Shown here one piece after another: positions 10,145 to 20,984 of a stretch of 64,000 nucleotides of DNA (its first letter is position 1; the number at the start of each line of letters is the position of its first letter). This DNA comes from Dama dama (lineage: Eukaryota; Chordata; Mammalia; Artiodactyla; Cervidae): assembly GCF_033118175.1 (NCBI RefSeq), contig NC_083688.1, positions 5,539,001 through 5,603,000 of the forward strand, given 5' to 3'. The notes beneath the pieces were generated by a model, which was not told the DNA's origin, made no database searches, and saw only the letters and a program-made list of their open reading frames with translations. The translations under genes were made by a program, and so were the position numbers.

Positions 10145-10345
10145 AGCGTGGATGGCGGCCAACCCTGGAGTGGAGCTTGGTCTCCTGTCTCTGCATTCTC
10201 ACTTGTCAGCTGACTGTGTGACCTTGGGAGACAGACTTAACCTCTCTGGGCCCGTTTTCTCATCTGTGAAAAGGGTGACTGGGAGCCTGGAGCTGGACAT
10301 TTCCTTGTGAATTACCCAGCCCAGGGTCTGGTGCATGCTGAGTTT
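10145..10345 (+). mobile_element. MIR SINE, followed by a T15 run
   Basis: Sense MIR motifs: gtgtgaccttggga, ttaacctctctgggcccg and tctcatctgtgaaaaggg, with a degraded 3' half. A run of about 15 T begins at 10344. Confidence 0.85.
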
Positions 10346-10534
10346 TTTTTTTTTTTTTAGTGGTTGGTTGATTTTTCTTTCCTTTTTCTTTTCTCTACAA
10401 TAAAGTCACAGGATGCCAGGAGAGCCCTGGAAAAGAAGCAGGGCTCCTGCTTGGGGGAGTCAGGGAAGACTTCGTGTTGAGCAGAGGGCATCAGAGTAGG
10501 GTTTTGAGGAATGAATAGAAGTTTTCTGGGCATA

Positions 10535-10660
10535 CCAGGGCTCTGGAAAGGTAGGAACCGTGTCTGCTTTGGATTTCCTTTTTTCCCCAATGCCTAGTAT
10601 ACAGTAGGAGATCAATAAATATGTCTGGATGGGTGGACAGCCTTTCAGAAAGCACGGATA
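10535..10660 (+). mobile_element. L2 LINE 3' end
   Basis: A sense L2 terminus: ggtaggaaccgtgtctgc followed by atgcctagtatacagtagg and gatcaataaatatgtctgg. Confidence 0.8.
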
Positions 10661-11090
10661 GCATAAGCAGAGGCAGGCAGGCAGGCCCAAGTCTGGGGTC
10701 ACTGGTGGACAAGTCACGTTGTTTATGAAAAGCCATTCCAGGTGTGAACTCACCCGCCTGTGCCCCCGGAGGAATGGACACCCCGAGGGCAGGCTCCTGC
10801 TGCTTTTGTCTTACTGTCCCTATGGCCCAGCCACAGCCTGGCCCAGAGGATTGGACCCTGCCCAGATCGATTGAAGGCTGCCCTTTTAGATAACTTTCAA
10901 AGTCCTCGTTTGGGAGGTAAGCTATGTGTGCGTGTTGTGGAGGCTGCCTACCCAATTATCTTCCCCTCTCTTTCAGGGACCCAAGCATAAAGTCTCAACA
11001 TCTCATCCCACCTTACTGGGCCCTTCCCAGTTGGCCTGGATCCATTTCTCTGGGCCCGTAAATCTTTGCCAGATTATGGCTCTGTGCTGG
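10661..11090. other. non-repeat stretch, no gene seen
   Basis: Unremarkable sequence between an L2 end and a Bov-tA insertion. No exon signature was found. Confidence 0.5.
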
Positions 11091-11097
11091 GAGAAGA

Positions 11098-11304
11098 GTT
11101 GTTGTTTAGTCACTCAGTCGTGTCTGACTCTTTTTCAACCCCAGGGACTGTAGCCCACCAGGCTCCTCTCTTCTTGAGATTTTTCCAGGTAAGAATTCTG
11201 GAGTGGGTTGCCATTTCTTTCTGCAGGGGATCTTCCCGACTCAGGGATCGAACCCGAGTCTTCTGTACTGGCAGGCGGATTCTTTATCAGTGGGCCACCA
11301 CTAT
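11098..11304 (-). mobile_element. Bov-tA SINE
   Basis: A nearly full antisense Bov-tA: gtcactcagtcgtgtctgac, then the tRNA-like head with gggatcgaacccgagtc (B-box region) and ttctttatcagtgggccacc. Short direct repeats gagaaga at 11091-11097 and 11305-11311 are a likely TSD. Confidence 0.92.
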
Positions 11305-11574
11305 GAGAAGAATAAAGCTGGGCAAAGGGAGGCTGGGGCAGAGACTCTTGTTTTAGGGGGGTGGTCAGTTGGGGTCCTCGTTGAGAAAGTATCTGGAGCA
11401 GAGCGTTTCTCCTTCTTCAACCACTGCTTGGGATTTGGGAGCAAAGCCAGTCTGACCCTGCCGCCTGGGTGGGGCATTCCCCCTCTCCCCCGCCTCCTCC
11501 AAGCCACATCTCATGGTCTTTGACCACCCATTCTCTTTGTCTCCAGGCTGCCCGGCCCAGGCACCTTTTAACCA

Positions 11575-11735
11575 TGAGAACATGGACAATTTGTTTAGCC
11601 TTTCTTTGCCTCGGTTTCTTCATCTGTAAAATGGGAATAAAATGGTACCTGCTTCCAGGGTGGCTGTGGGTATTCCCTCTGTTCTCACTTGCATAGGCTC
11701 AGGATAGCACCTGGCGAGTCCTTAGTGTGCCAGAA
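11575..11735 (+). mobile_element. MIR SINE
   Basis: The sense MIR core cctcggtttcttcatctgt is followed by aaaatgggaataaaatgg and a weak 3' end. Confidence 0.85.
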
Positions 11736-11764
11736 ATGGGTCTGCAATCGTGATCAGCGTGATC

Positions 11765-11970
11765 ACATTTTGCTGTTTTTCAGTCTCTAAATCATGTCCA
11801 GCCCTTTGCGACTCCATGGACTGCAGTACGCCAGGCCTCCCTTCCCTCACTCTCTCTCGGAGTTTGCCCAAGTTCATGCCCATTGAGTTGGTGACGCCAT
11901 CCAACCATCTCATCCTCTGCCACCCTCTTCTCCTTTTGCCTTCAATCCTTCCCAGCATCAGGGTCTTTTT
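11765..11970 (-). mobile_element. BovB LINE 3' end
   Basis: Antisense BovB terminus: catgtccagccctttgcg, actccatggactgcagtacg, ccatccaaccatctcatcc. It encodes a remnant of the reverse transcriptase C-terminus on the minus strand (RRGWQRMRWLDGVTNSMGM). About 200 bp, 5' truncated. Confidence 0.92.
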
Positions 11971-12022
11971 AATAATATATGATAATAAATTATCACATTT
12001 ATTTTATTTTTATTTCTTTGTC
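11971..12022. repeat. AT-rich low-complexity tract
   Basis: A run of TAATAATATATGATAATAAA-type sequence and TTTTATTT units follows the truncated BovB end. Confidence 0.6.
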
Positions 12023-12184
12023 CCTCTTGACTCACTGGCCATTGAGTCTTGTCCAGTCTTCCGGAAATGGAAGTGGGAGGAACTTCCCAGGGAAGCTTGG
12101 GCAAGACTTGGGAGTGAGGAGAGGGTTCTGCAGTCTTTCCAACTGCTGACCAGGAGCAGTGACTAAGCAAAGCCTCAGCTGCCT

Positions 12185-12370
12185 GCCAGGATGGTGCTAA
12201 GTTTTTTATGAGCCTTATTATCTCATACAATCCTCCCAACACCCCTGAAAGAGCCCCACCCTGCAGATAAAGAACCCCCTGACTCGGGGGATGGTAACCT
12301 GGATCTGACTCCCAAGGGACGGAGCTGGGATTTGAACCCAGGTCAGCCTGACTCTACGCTGAGCTGGAGA
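12185..12370 (-). mobile_element. MIR SINE
   Basis: Antisense MIR: ttattatctcatacaatcc, tcccaacacccctgaaag, then ggagctgggatttgaaccca near the head. Confidence 0.8.
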
Positions 12371-12919
12371 AATACTTTCCAGCCCACGTCAGCGTTATGC
12401 TGACTGAGGGCTCCATCTGCCAGGGAGGCCAGAGGCCCATTCGGCGGATGGGAGTTGGAGCAGGGCCAAGGGGGAGCGCGTGGGGGCAGCCCTGGCCTTT
12501 CTCAAGAGAAGGAGGCACAGCCATCGGGCAGCTCGCGTGCCTAAGTTCAGGTACACGCCTTCAGGACTGCTAAGATGGTAGATAGATGATAAATAGGTAG
12601 ATGGGGTAAATCCACATGGAGGACCACTCTGCAGCGGTCCTGCTGTCAACTTTGTGAGTTGGGCCAGAAAGCATCAGCAGGTCTGCAGGCAGCCTCCTTT
12701 TTACAAGGCCCTCAAGCAGTGGTCCTGCCATGTAAAGACACTGGATTTTCACACTACCCAGCCTCCAAACAAGCTAACTAGTTCTTCTGGTGGCCAAAGA
12801 AAGAACAAACCACACAGAAGACAAAAACCTGTTGGCTGGAGATGATGTGCTGCCCCCGAGGCGGACCAAGCATCCGTGGTCATCCCTGCATGGGCCCCAG
12901 CCTCAGCACAGGGGAGAGA
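12371..12919. other. non-repeat stretch, no gene seen
   Basis: No recognised repeat except a short gatagatgat-type tract near 12580. No exon was recognised. Confidence 0.45.
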
Positions 12920-13075
12920 GCACCAGGCTGAGATCACCAAACCAGAGGCTGACCCCGGCTTGGACCTCCTGTGACCTCGGTCAAGACCCTTCCATTTGGC
13001 CCATTTCTGGGCCTCGTGTTTTCCCTCCTGGGGATGGGGCTCACTTCCGTTCTAACGCTACATGCAAGCTGGCCA
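12920..13075 (+). mobile_element. degraded MIR SINE
   Basis: Sense order is kept (cctgtgacctcggtcaagac, then gggcctcgtgttttccctcc) but divergence is high. Confidence 0.55.
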
Positions 13076-13077
13076 TG

Positions 13078-13290
13078 CATTCATTCAGAGGACGTTGACT
13101 GAGAGCTGGAGGAGGGGGCTCGTCATGGGAGGACTGGGAAGAAGAGTGTGTGAAGCAGAAGGGATGGCAGGTGCCAAGGCCCCGGGGTGAGCCCGAGCTT
13201 GGCAGGACTGAGGAGCAGAAGGGAGGCCAGAGTGACAGGGGTGGTGGGCAAGGGGGCGTGCTATGTGAGAGGAGGCTGGGAGGTTGAGCA
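13078..13290 (-). mobile_element. L2 LINE fragment, antisense
   Basis: Starts with the L2 tail cattcattcagaggacg and continues through gccaaggccccggggtgag, the counterpart of the usual caaaggccctgaggtggga. Confidence 0.6.
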
Positions 13291-13481
13291 GGGCTGAGGA
13301 TTCTCAACTGGGGCCCACCTCCTACCCCTCGGAGTGTACTTTTGGATGTCACAGAATTGGGGGCCGCGTCACCAGCGTTTAGTACCAGGAGGGATAATAA
13401 CTGTCCAGTAACACAGGAGTCCCACATAACACTGATATGTCCTCCCCAAGACTAGACTCCCACCTCATGTTTACCAGCATT

Positions 13482-13677
13482 GTTGGTATTTAGTCACTAA
13501 GTGGTGTCCGACTCTTTGAGACCCCATGGACTGTGGCCCACCAGGGTCCTCTGTCCCTGGAATTCTCCAGGCAAGAATATTGGAGTGGGTATCCATTCCC
13601 TTCTCCAGGGGAGCTTCCCAACCCAGCAGTTGAACCTGGGTTTCCTGCATTGCAGGCAGATTCTTTACCATCTGAGA
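13482..13677 (-). mobile_element. Bov-tA SINE
   Basis: Antisense Bov-tA: ccgactctttgagacccc, ccaggcaagaatattggag, then tgcattgcaggcagattc and tttaccatctgag at the head. Confidence 0.92.
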
Positions 13678-13799
13678 TTATGTTACGTGGATTTTACCAC
13701 AATTGAAAAAAATCCAAAATGTAAGATCATCTTTTCTCCTTGGTCAAGAATTTGGATATTTTTCCAAGAGTAATGAGAAGCCCCTGAAAGGGATTACTA

Positions 13800-13850
13800 T
13801 AATGATTATATATATAATTATACATATACACACATATATATATATAACTT
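13800..13850. repeat. TA/TACA dinucleotide-rich tract
   Basis: Alternating TA and CA units (tatatatataattatac and cacacatatatatatata). Confidence 0.8.
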
Positions 13851-13867
13851 GTTTATTTGCTTTGTTG

Positions 13868-14080
13868 AATCATTCTGGCTGCTCTGAGGAGTAAGCATGC
13901 CAGAGCAGCAGGAATAAATGCAGGCAGACAGAGGAGGCTGGACAGTCATCCGAGGAGGAAAGGTGGCTTGGTCCAGGCCAGTAGCCATGGATGTGGTGTG
14001 AAGGGGCTGGATCCAAGAGCCATCGTGGAGGAGAGTCCACTGGACCAGCTGATGGATTAGACGGGACTGTAAGAGGCAGT
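13868..14080 (-). mobile_element. L2 LINE internal fragment, antisense
   Basis: Resembles the antisense L2 ORF2 region: cattctggctgctctgagg, aggtggcttggtccaggcc and tagccatggatgtgg. Confidence 0.6.
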
Positions 14081-14104
14081 GTTCCTTGTGACCTTCAGTT
14101 CCCT

Positions 14105-14215
14105 GGGCAGGTGTTTTCTGAGTTTTTATTATATGCTCAGCACATGCTGGAGAGATGACAAGGGCCTGGGGGACCAGTCCTCTGGGAAGTTAGTCTGATC
14201 ACAGACAACTGAAGG
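14105..14215 (-). mobile_element. L2 LINE 3' end, antisense
   Basis: The antisense L2 terminus tttttattatatgctcagca is followed by gaccagtcctctgggaag. As a 3' end lying beyond an internal piece in the same orientation, it must be a different copy from 13868-14080. Confidence 0.6.
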
Positions 14216-14424
14216 CATGGAAGGGTTTTGAAATATCTTCTTGTCCATCTTCCTGCCTCCAGACCAGGCAGACTCATCCCTTTTCCCCAAACCCCACCTC
14301 CAAGAGAGGATGCGCTGGGGGATCCCAAGTCTCCCGCAGGTGTCCACTCGCTGGGGGTGGGGGGCGGTCGGGTCAGTACACTGCACCCCGGATAGATGCT
14401 TTGTTGTGTCCGAAGCCTTGTCAT

Positions 14425-14540
14425 GGCTCTAGTCTATTTGATCAACTTAGCGTCCCCGAGAGGCTGGCAGGGAAGGTCTGCCCCCCTTGTACAGTTGAGG
14501 AAACACTGAGGCTCAGCCATGAGGAATGCGTAGCTCTCTT
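14425..14540 (-). mobile_element. MIR SINE fragment
   Basis: Antisense MIR core: tgtacagttgaggaaacact then gaggctcagccatgagg. Confidence 0.6.
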
Positions 14541-15469
14541 GATGATGCGTCCGTTCTTGGCTATACAGACAGAGGAGAGAGGGTCAGCAGAGAGTTACAG
14601 GTGTGTCCCCGGCCACGGGAAGCCAGGCTGGGGTACCGAGTGACGTGAGGGGGAGGCAGGGTCGTTACGGTGATGTAAGGGGACACTGGCAGCTTTAAAG
14701 GGACAGCTGAGCCGTTCGCTGTTTTTCTCCAAGCAGAGGGCAGTGGGTTTCTGAGCCTCCCATCTGCAGCTCCCCCCTATCCGAGGGGGCGCTAGGTACC
14801 ACCCCCAGAGTCCTGGCTCTGGGATGTTGCCTTCTTCTGACCACCTGGGAGCCACTGGTTCTCTCTCTCTCTTTTTCTCTTTAAAACTGCCAAACCCAGG
14901 AGTCCTGGGCAGTTCAGGCTGTGATCATCTCCAAGCATGCACAGGATGGCCCCCTCCTGCGTGAGGAGTCGCAGACAGATGTGGGAATCGGAGGTGCTCG
15001 TAGATGCCTGACTCTCATCTCCGCCCTTCCAGCCAAGTCCAGGAATGTGTCTGGCTGCAGACAATTGGCGTCACGGCTGCAAACCCAACAGAGACTTCCA
15101 GGGATGGGAGTAACCGAGGGGTCCTCCCATCCATCCTCTTGCCTTCAGGGGGGATGTTCCCCACTCCCCACCTCCTCCAAAGGCCAACCCAGCCAAGGGG
15201 AGCTCTGGCTTTCCCCCACAGCGTTCCTGTCCTCTCCCTCAGGCCTTTCTTCCTGTGCGGAACGGTTTCCAGCTGAAGACCTCTTTCCGAGATCTGCCTG
15301 CCCAGCATAGACTCCCACCTTTCCCCACCAGCACCTCAGGGAGCCTCTCCCCCTCCACTTTAGGGTCACTGGTTTGGGGGAGGGGTTACCTGGGGTGGAC
15401 GCCTGGCTACTGAGAACTCCACATTCGCCTCGTCTGAGGATTTTCTTAGGGGTGTGGGACATGAGACTG
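14541..15469. other. 0.9 kb non-repeat stretch
   Basis: No recognised gene or repeat. A pyrimidine tract (ctctctctctctttttctct) lies near 14861-14880. Confidence 0.5.
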
Positions 15470-15735
15470 AAACAAGGCCAACCTGATTAAGTGCTGGGAT
15501 TTCTGCTGCGATGCTGAGGAGAGAGGTGCCCTCTTTCAGCTGAGATTGCTGCAAGGATGGAAGCCTACAGCCGCCATCGTTTGAGGAGAGACAGATTCCT
15601 GCCAGCAGCAGTTGGGCACCTGCATCCAGCCACACGTGAAGCCAGGGACCCTTGGACATTTTAGCTACGTGGACTCTCCTTCCTGCTTACTAAGGCAGTG
15701 TCAATTGGCTTTCTGTCATTTGCAGTGAAAGGGCA
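15470..15735 (+). mobile_element. probable old mammalian LTR-type repeat
   Basis: The run gccgccatcgtttgaggag, cacctgcatccagccacacg, cttggacattttagctacg and ggctttctgtcatttgcag follows a pattern I recall from an old mammalian LTR-like family with this 3' end. I cannot name the subfamily. Confidence 0.4.
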
Positions 15736-16114
15736 GCAAACCCACCCCAAGTCCTTCTTTTGCTTGTCCTTCACCCTTCCCTGCGGTGGGTCTCTCTGGC
15801 CCGCCCTCAGCAAGGGATCCCTTCACCCCCCTGAGTCAGCAGACCGGTTGTCGCTCAGCATGTGTGTCTCCACTTGGACCCACCCCCCTCCTCTCACTGG
15901 TTTCTCCTTGGTTTAATGTGATTTGAAATTCTTTCCATTACAAGTGAGAGGGCCCCATATCATACCAGCTTGAGTGGAAAGGGAGCTTGATGGCTTGGTA
16001 AGGGGCCTGGGGTTCCGGAACCAGGCCTCAGGGTACCCGGATTCTCTGTGTCCATCACTCACTTCTGCTTGCCTCTGCTCCCTTCAGAGTTGGCCTCATC
16101 CTCTCCTTTCTAAG
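15736..16114. other. mostly non-repeat stretch
   Basis: A possible MIR head fragment (plus) lies at about 15985-16075: gcctggggttccggaacc. Nothing else is recognised. Confidence 0.4.
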
Positions 16115-16345
16115 GGGCTTCCCCGGTGGCTCAGATGGGAAAGCATCTGCTTGCAATGCGGGAGACCCGGGTTTGATCCCTGGGTTGGGAAGATCCCCTG
16201 GAGAAGGAAATGGCAACCTACTCCAGTACTTTTGCCTGGAGAATTCCATGGACGGAGGAGCCTGGTGGGCTACAGTCCATGGGGTTGCAAAGAGTTGGAC
16301 ACGACTGAGCAACTTCACTTTCTTTCTTTCTTCTATGTACTTGGC
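16115..16345 (+). mobile_element. Bov-tA SINE
   Basis: Full-length sense copy: head cttccccggtggctcagatgg, B-box-like gggtttgatccctgggttg, body ggcaacctactccag, end ggacacgactgagcaactt, then a (TTTC)n tail. The head resembles a pol III type 2 promoter, inherited from its tRNA ancestor. Confidence 0.95.
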
Positions 16346-16719
16346 CAGAAGCTGCCATGTTTGGCAACCCCGACCCAAAGCAAGAGAGCTGTCTTCTCCG
16401 GGATCTGTGTCAGTCCCAAGGAAGGACTTTGACTGGTCTTGTTTGGGTCATGTGTCCACTCTTGGATCAATCAGTGCTGTCAGGGAAATGGGGTATAGTC
16501 ATTGACCAAGTCGGGGTTGTGCGGTTTTATTGATTGATGAAGTCATGTTGGAGGAAGGGCAACTTCCCAGGGGAGATGAGGTGGCTGATATGGGACAGAG
16601 GATGTGATATGGGGGCTGTTGGACAGAAAACAGCAAGCAATACCCACCTCAGCCACCACTACCATCACCATCTGCAGTATTGACTGAGTCCATGTGTGGG
16701 CCAGGTTCCATGAGGAATC
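16346..16719. other. non-repeat stretch
   Basis: No gene or confident repeat. Text near 16660-16700 (accatcaccatctgcagtat) could be an MIR edge. Confidence 0.4.
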
Positions 16720-17065
16720 CATTCACTCACCCATTCATTCATTATCATTTATCAACTGTGCACCAAGCCCTGAGCTAGAGATACAATGATGAGACAAGTG
16801 TTTCTTTTCTCAAGTTCAGCCTAGAGGGAAAGAGCATTAAACGAGCCCTTATATTTCCCTGGGTTCAGAGCATCTGCAGGGGAGATGAGGGTACTCAGGA
16901 AAGGGCCAGCTAATGTAGTTTTGGCTGGGTGGTCAGGGTGGGCTTCCAGGAGGAAGTGATAGCTAAGTGGAGAGCTAAAGGAAGACTGGGAAGTAGCCAG
17001 GTGAAGAATAAGATGTCCCAGGAGAGGTGATACTGGGAAGAGTGGAGTTTCTGTCCCACGGAGGT
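16720..17065 (-). mobile_element. L2 LINE 3' part, antisense
   Basis: Starts with cattcattcattatcattt and a degraded actgtgcaccaagccctgag, continuing to ggtggtcagggtgggcttcc and gaggaagtgatagctaag. This matches the 3' to 5' order of L2. Confidence 0.75.
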
Positions 17066-17094
17066 CACGTGATGTGGGAATACGGGCATGAAAC

Positions 17095-17290
17095 CATCCA
17101 TTCGTCTGTTCCTTCCTTCACTCAGCTGGTGCCAACTGAACACCAAGGATGACCATGGCACCAGGCTGGGTGAGCAGCCACGGCCCCTTCCTGCAGGAAT
17201 TCCCACTGTGCTGGGGTGGTAGGTGGGGACTGCGGGAGGTGGTGGTCAGGCAGCAGCTTGCTTGGTGGGAGGATGGTGAGGGGCTGGGGG
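17095..17290 (-). mobile_element. L2 LINE 3' end, antisense
   Basis: A second L2 terminus: ccattcgtctgttccttcc, caactgaacaccaagga, ggcaccaggctgggtgag, then ttcctgcaggaattcccac. Confidence 0.55.
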
Positions 17291-17417
17291 AGGAGGTGCC
17301 GTCCACACTGAGTCTTGATGGGACGAGCTCACAGGTGGAAGCCAGACCACAGACCCCCGGTTCTCAGAGCAGACGCCTCTAACCACCATCTCCAGAACCA
17401 CCCGTGTGCCAAAGTGG

Positions 17418-17622
17418 AAGTGTTCTTGCTCAGTCGCGTCCAACTCTTGAGACCCCTTGGGCGGTAGCCTGCCAGGCTCCTCTGTCCATGGAATTCTCCA
17501 GGCAAGAATACTGGAGTGGGTCACCAGTCCTTTCTCCAGGGGGGTCTTCCCGACCCAGGAATCAAACCTAGGTCTCCCACAATCCAGGCAGACTCTTACC
17601 TTCTGAGCCACCAGGGAAGACC
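17418..17622 (-). mobile_element. Bov-tA SINE
   Basis: Antisense copy: gctcagtcgcgtccaactc, ccaggcaagaatactggag, gacccaggaatcaaacctag, then ttctgagccaccagggaag at the head. Confidence 0.93.
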
Positions 17623-17799
17623 TAAGCATGTGTGGGGGTCGTGAACAGCACCCTCTTACAGCCTCTGACCACTGGGGAAGCCTCGCACCAACATCCTTGT
17701 GTCGGAACGGGTCTTGTTCTCCTTCTTTGCTCCTCAGAGATGTGGAGGAAAGATGCCCCGAGTGTTGATGAGAAGGACAGGACGTCGACGGACCTGGGA

Positions 17800-17955
17800 A
17801 GGGAGTCCAGGACACGTGGCTGAATCTGGATTTGAAGTTCAGAGACGATCTTCAGATCCTACTTCGGCCCCAAACACCGCGTGACCTTGGCCATGTGATC
17901 CCGCCCCTCTGCGGGCCTCAGCGGACTCCTCCGTCTACACGGGAGGAGCCCACAT
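17800..17955 (+). mobile_element. MIR SINE, overlapping a CpG-rich block
   Basis: Sense MIR: gtggctgaatctggatttg, gcgtgaccttggccatgtg and gggcctcagcggactcct. Its 3' part has unusually many CpGs for an MIR. Confidence 0.65.
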
Positions 17956-18420
17956 ACCGGTCTGGATAAGGTGTCATCCCAGTTCCGACTTGGGTTGGCG
18001 CCTGGGTCTCCGGCAGCTGCAGCGCCGGCCGACGTCCCCGTGGATGCCGGCGGTGAGGCTGCGCTGGGGCTCCTGGCTCTCAGCCGCGCCGCCTGCCGCT
18101 TCAGGCCCTGAGTCATCTTCCAGGCAGCGTGTGACCTCTCTGTAGCCCTGTCTCCCCCCAGCCCCATGACCCCGGGCGGTGCGCAGGACCAGGCCGTCCC
18201 AGGCGGGCGGCACGGGGGAAATCACAATATTGACCCAGCACGCAGGAAGTGGGGAGGACAGGCCGCTGGGGTTCCGGGCCTGGGGGAGACAGCTCGCTGA
18301 GTGATGAGCTTGGAGCCAAGCTCTCCCTCCCGCCCGGGTCACCGCTGCTGCCCGCCCGCCAAGGCTATTCCTCCCGGCTCCAGGGCCCCCTCCCCGGACC
18401 TCCCTCCTCCACATTCCCGG
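17878..18420. promoter_or_regulatory. CpG-island-like block
   Basis: By eye I count about 43 CpGs in roughly 545 bp of strongly GC-rich DNA, for example gcgccggccgacg (about 18020) and agccgcgccgcctgccgc (about 18083). That is far above the CpG depletion of the surroundings. It could be a promoter or orphan CpG island; no first exon or TSS motif was identified. Confidence 0.5.
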
Positions 18421-18559
18421 GGCTCAGGCCCTGGAGCAGAGCTGGTGGTGAGCCCTGCAGCCTTCTCAGGCCCCCAGCTTTCCTGCAGATGAGGTTCAGG
18501 CTCCCCCCAGGCTTCCCAGAATCTGCAGGGCCAAACCGGGACCATACTCCCATGAGCTG

Positions 18560-18700
18560 TGGGTCTTTAGTATCGTCCTGCCTCCCACTTAAAGGATGGA
18601 GAAGCAGGCTCAGAAAGTTACTAGCCAGTCACGTCAGAGCCAGGATCCAGACTCAGACCTGCCCACCTCCAGAGCTCTGCCCAGTGCCCAGGAGTCAGCT
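18560..18700 (-). mobile_element. MIR SINE
   Basis: Antisense MIR: gaagcaggctcagaaagtta, gtcagagccaggatccagac and tccagagctctgcccagtg. Confidence 0.75.
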
Positions 18701-18749
18701 CCCCTTGGTAGTGACAGTGGTGTGGACGACAAACCACTAGCTGGGTGAA

Positions 18750-18890
18750 GCTTCTGGTTTCAGGCCTCCCGACAATGCCGTGAGGGGCTCAGGTACTAAC
18801 GCTGGCTTTGCAGGTGGGAGGAGTAAGGCTCAGAGGAGGTGACATGACTTTGCCAAGGACACAGCTCGCAAGCAGCAGGGTGGGAATTTC
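18750..18890 (-). mobile_element. MIR SINE
   Basis: Antisense MIR: cccgacaatgccgtgagg, taaggctcagaggaggtgac and gccaaggacacagctcgcaa. Confidence 0.75.
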
Positions 18891-18916
18891 AATTATGGTT
18901 TCTCTGATCCCCAAAA

Positions 18917-19113
18917 AAGTGAAAGGGAAAGTCGCTGAGTCGTGTCCAACTTGTTGAGACCCCATGGACTCTACAGGCCATGGAATTCTCCAGGCCAGAA
19001 TACTGGAGTGGGTAGCTGTTCCCTTCTCCAAGAGATCTTCCCAAGCCAAGGATCAAACCCAGGTCTCCCGCATTGCAGGCGGATTCTTTACCAGCTGAGC
19101 CGCCAGGGAAGCA
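18917..19113 (-). mobile_element. Bov-tA SINE
   Basis: Antisense copy: gtcgctgagtcgtgtccaac, ccaggccagaatactggag, then gcattgcaggcggattcttt and accagctgagccgccaggg. Confidence 0.93.
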
Positions 19114-19957
19114 CTTATACTTTGTCTGTCCCTCCAAGCTATGGGGCAGGAAGGCCCTTTCTCGGTGGCCTGCTCCCCCGCCAAGCCTCAGGAGCACATT
19201 TGGGATCTGAGCTCCTGTGGATACTTGTATCCGCATGGGGGTTCCCTAGGGCCGTGGAGCCCAAAGCCTCGCCCTCCGGTGGGGGTCAGTGTGGCTTGGG
19301 GGGTGGGGCCCCGGGACTTGGAGAGGACCATCAGCCTGCCGGTGAGCCGCGAGACCTGCAGGTTTGCCCCTCGGGAGGCAGTGAGGGCAGCAGAAATACC
19401 CCCGGGCTGGGAGGTGGGAACCTGGGGCTCCTCTTGACCTCCCATGGTCTCTTCACCTAGAGAAGGGCTTGGGGGCCATTTGAAGGTCTACAGCCCAACC
19501 CCAGACAGCAGGGAGGAGGGTGGGCTCCTGTCACTCACTCCCACACGCTTCCCGCGGGCCGGGGGTGGGTGGGGACCCGGCTCCCGTGTGCGGTCGTGAG
19601 ACTGGGCTTGGATTTCATGTCCTGGGCTTCCTATGTGCAGTTGTGTGTCAAAACCTGCCATTGTGCTTATTCCAGGCTGTCGCAGAGGATGTCACCTGAC
19701 TTACTGCAGGGCCCCATATGAGGAACCACAGGAAGAACTCACTTAGAATTCCATGTAGGTGATCTGCATGAAGCCTGAGGAACTGGTATCATTTTGTATC
19801 ACAGACACTGGCTGCGTGTGTGCATGCATTTGAGTGCACGCCTGAGTTCCCTTCTTTGTTTCGCCCACCGTGAAGCTCGGGGCTGAAACAGTAACGCAAA
19901 CCAGTGCAGGGCTCCCCGATCCTGCTTCATGCCACCGCTCCCCTCCACTGGCTCCAA
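19114..19957. other. 0.8 kb non-repeat stretch
   Basis: GC-rich to about 19600, then more balanced. No repeat or exon recognised. Frames at 19141-19437 and 19188-19445 overlap on opposite strands and are not supported. Confidence 0.45.
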
Positions 19958-20050
19958 ATTGTAATAGTTATTTATTGAGCACCTATTGTGTCAACCCTCC
20001 ACTAACCAAGTGTCTCCTTTCCTTTGTACCGAGGTAGAACCTGAGTCTCA
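19958..20050 (-). mobile_element. MIR or L2 3' end, antisense
   Basis: agttatttattgagcacctattg is the terminus shared by MIR and L2, followed by a weak gaacctgagtctcagg, which favours MIR. Confidence 0.55.
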
Positions 20051-20247
20051 GGACATGGACAATGCATATCACGGATGGCCTTGATGAGTGTTGTCTGCTT
20101 CGGGCCAGGAAGGGACGGACTGGTGCAGATGCCTCATCTCTGCCTTCCCTCATTCGTTCAGTGTATAAAATTGCATGTATGTATGTATCCTATTTAATGA
20201 CAAAATATTTCCTATTTTGTCTTTGTTGAAGAAGACTTCATATAGGG

Positions 20248-20470
20248 ACTTCCCTGGTGGTTAAGAATCCGCCTTTCGAGGCAATGGACGTGGGTTTGAT
20301 CCTTGGTTGGGGGACTAAGATGCCAGGTGGCCATGGAACAGCTGAGCTTGTGTGCCTAGGCTAGAGAGTCTGTGCGCTGCTGCGAAAGTTCCCCATGACA
20401 GCGAAGACTCCATGTGCTCCCACTAAGACCTGATGCAGGAAAACAAATATTAAAAAAGACTGTATAAATA
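20248..20470 (+). mobile_element. CHR-type tRNA-derived SINE
   Basis: Starts with the CHR head gggacttccctggtggttaa, has ggtttgatccttggttggg in the B-box region, a degraded body, and an A-rich tail ending ataaataaataatg. Confidence 0.9.
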
Positions 20471-20499
20471 AATAATGATAATTTGTTGAAAATAATGAT

Positions 20500-20610
20500 T
20501 AATTGCATTCACATAGGTTATATGACTAAGTCCTCACCATATTCCTGTATACAGGGAGAAAATGGGTGGGTCATGACAGAGGCAGAAACTCAGGTTCGGG
20601 GTCAGGACCT
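20500..20610 (-). mobile_element. MIR SINE fragment
   Basis: Weak antisense MIR order: gactaagtcctcaccatat, then cagaggcagaaactcagg. Confidence 0.45.
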
Positions 20611-20984
20611 CTGCAAGCTCGTAGAGCACCTTTGTGTGTGTCTTAGAAACATGTGCCCGTCTGGGGGAAGGCTGCTCGGTCAGCAGAGCACACGATGGAT
20701 TCGCCTCATCACCCCAGGTGCGCTTGATCCGTGCACAGTCTGAACCACCCTGCACGGCAGTCCCGCTCAGCGTCTGGCCTAATCCTGCAGCTACACCCCC
20801 CGACCCCTCACTCTAAATCCAGCGCTCGTTTCCCGGCACACAGCTCACAGACCACATTCTGGGTCCTGGACACCTGTTTGGGCTTCTAGATAAATGGTGT
20901 TTGGTCTGAGGCTGCGTGAGGGGGTGGAAGGAAGAACAGCTTTAACAACTCAGCCAGTGTTTGGGCCACAAACAGGATCCCTTC
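20611..20984. other. non-repeat stretch
   Basis: No recognised repeat or exon; sequence becomes GC-richer toward the CpG-rich block that follows. Confidence 0.45.

Noticed and set aside
16115..16200. tRNA gene suggested by a B-box-like ggtttgatccc
   Set aside because: It is the tRNA-derived head of a Bov-tA SINE; the same words recur in every Bov-tA and CHR copy.
18249..18740. 163-codon plus-strand frame beside the CpG-rich block
   Set aside because: Its second half is an antisense MIR, so it cannot be an ancestral coding exon as read.
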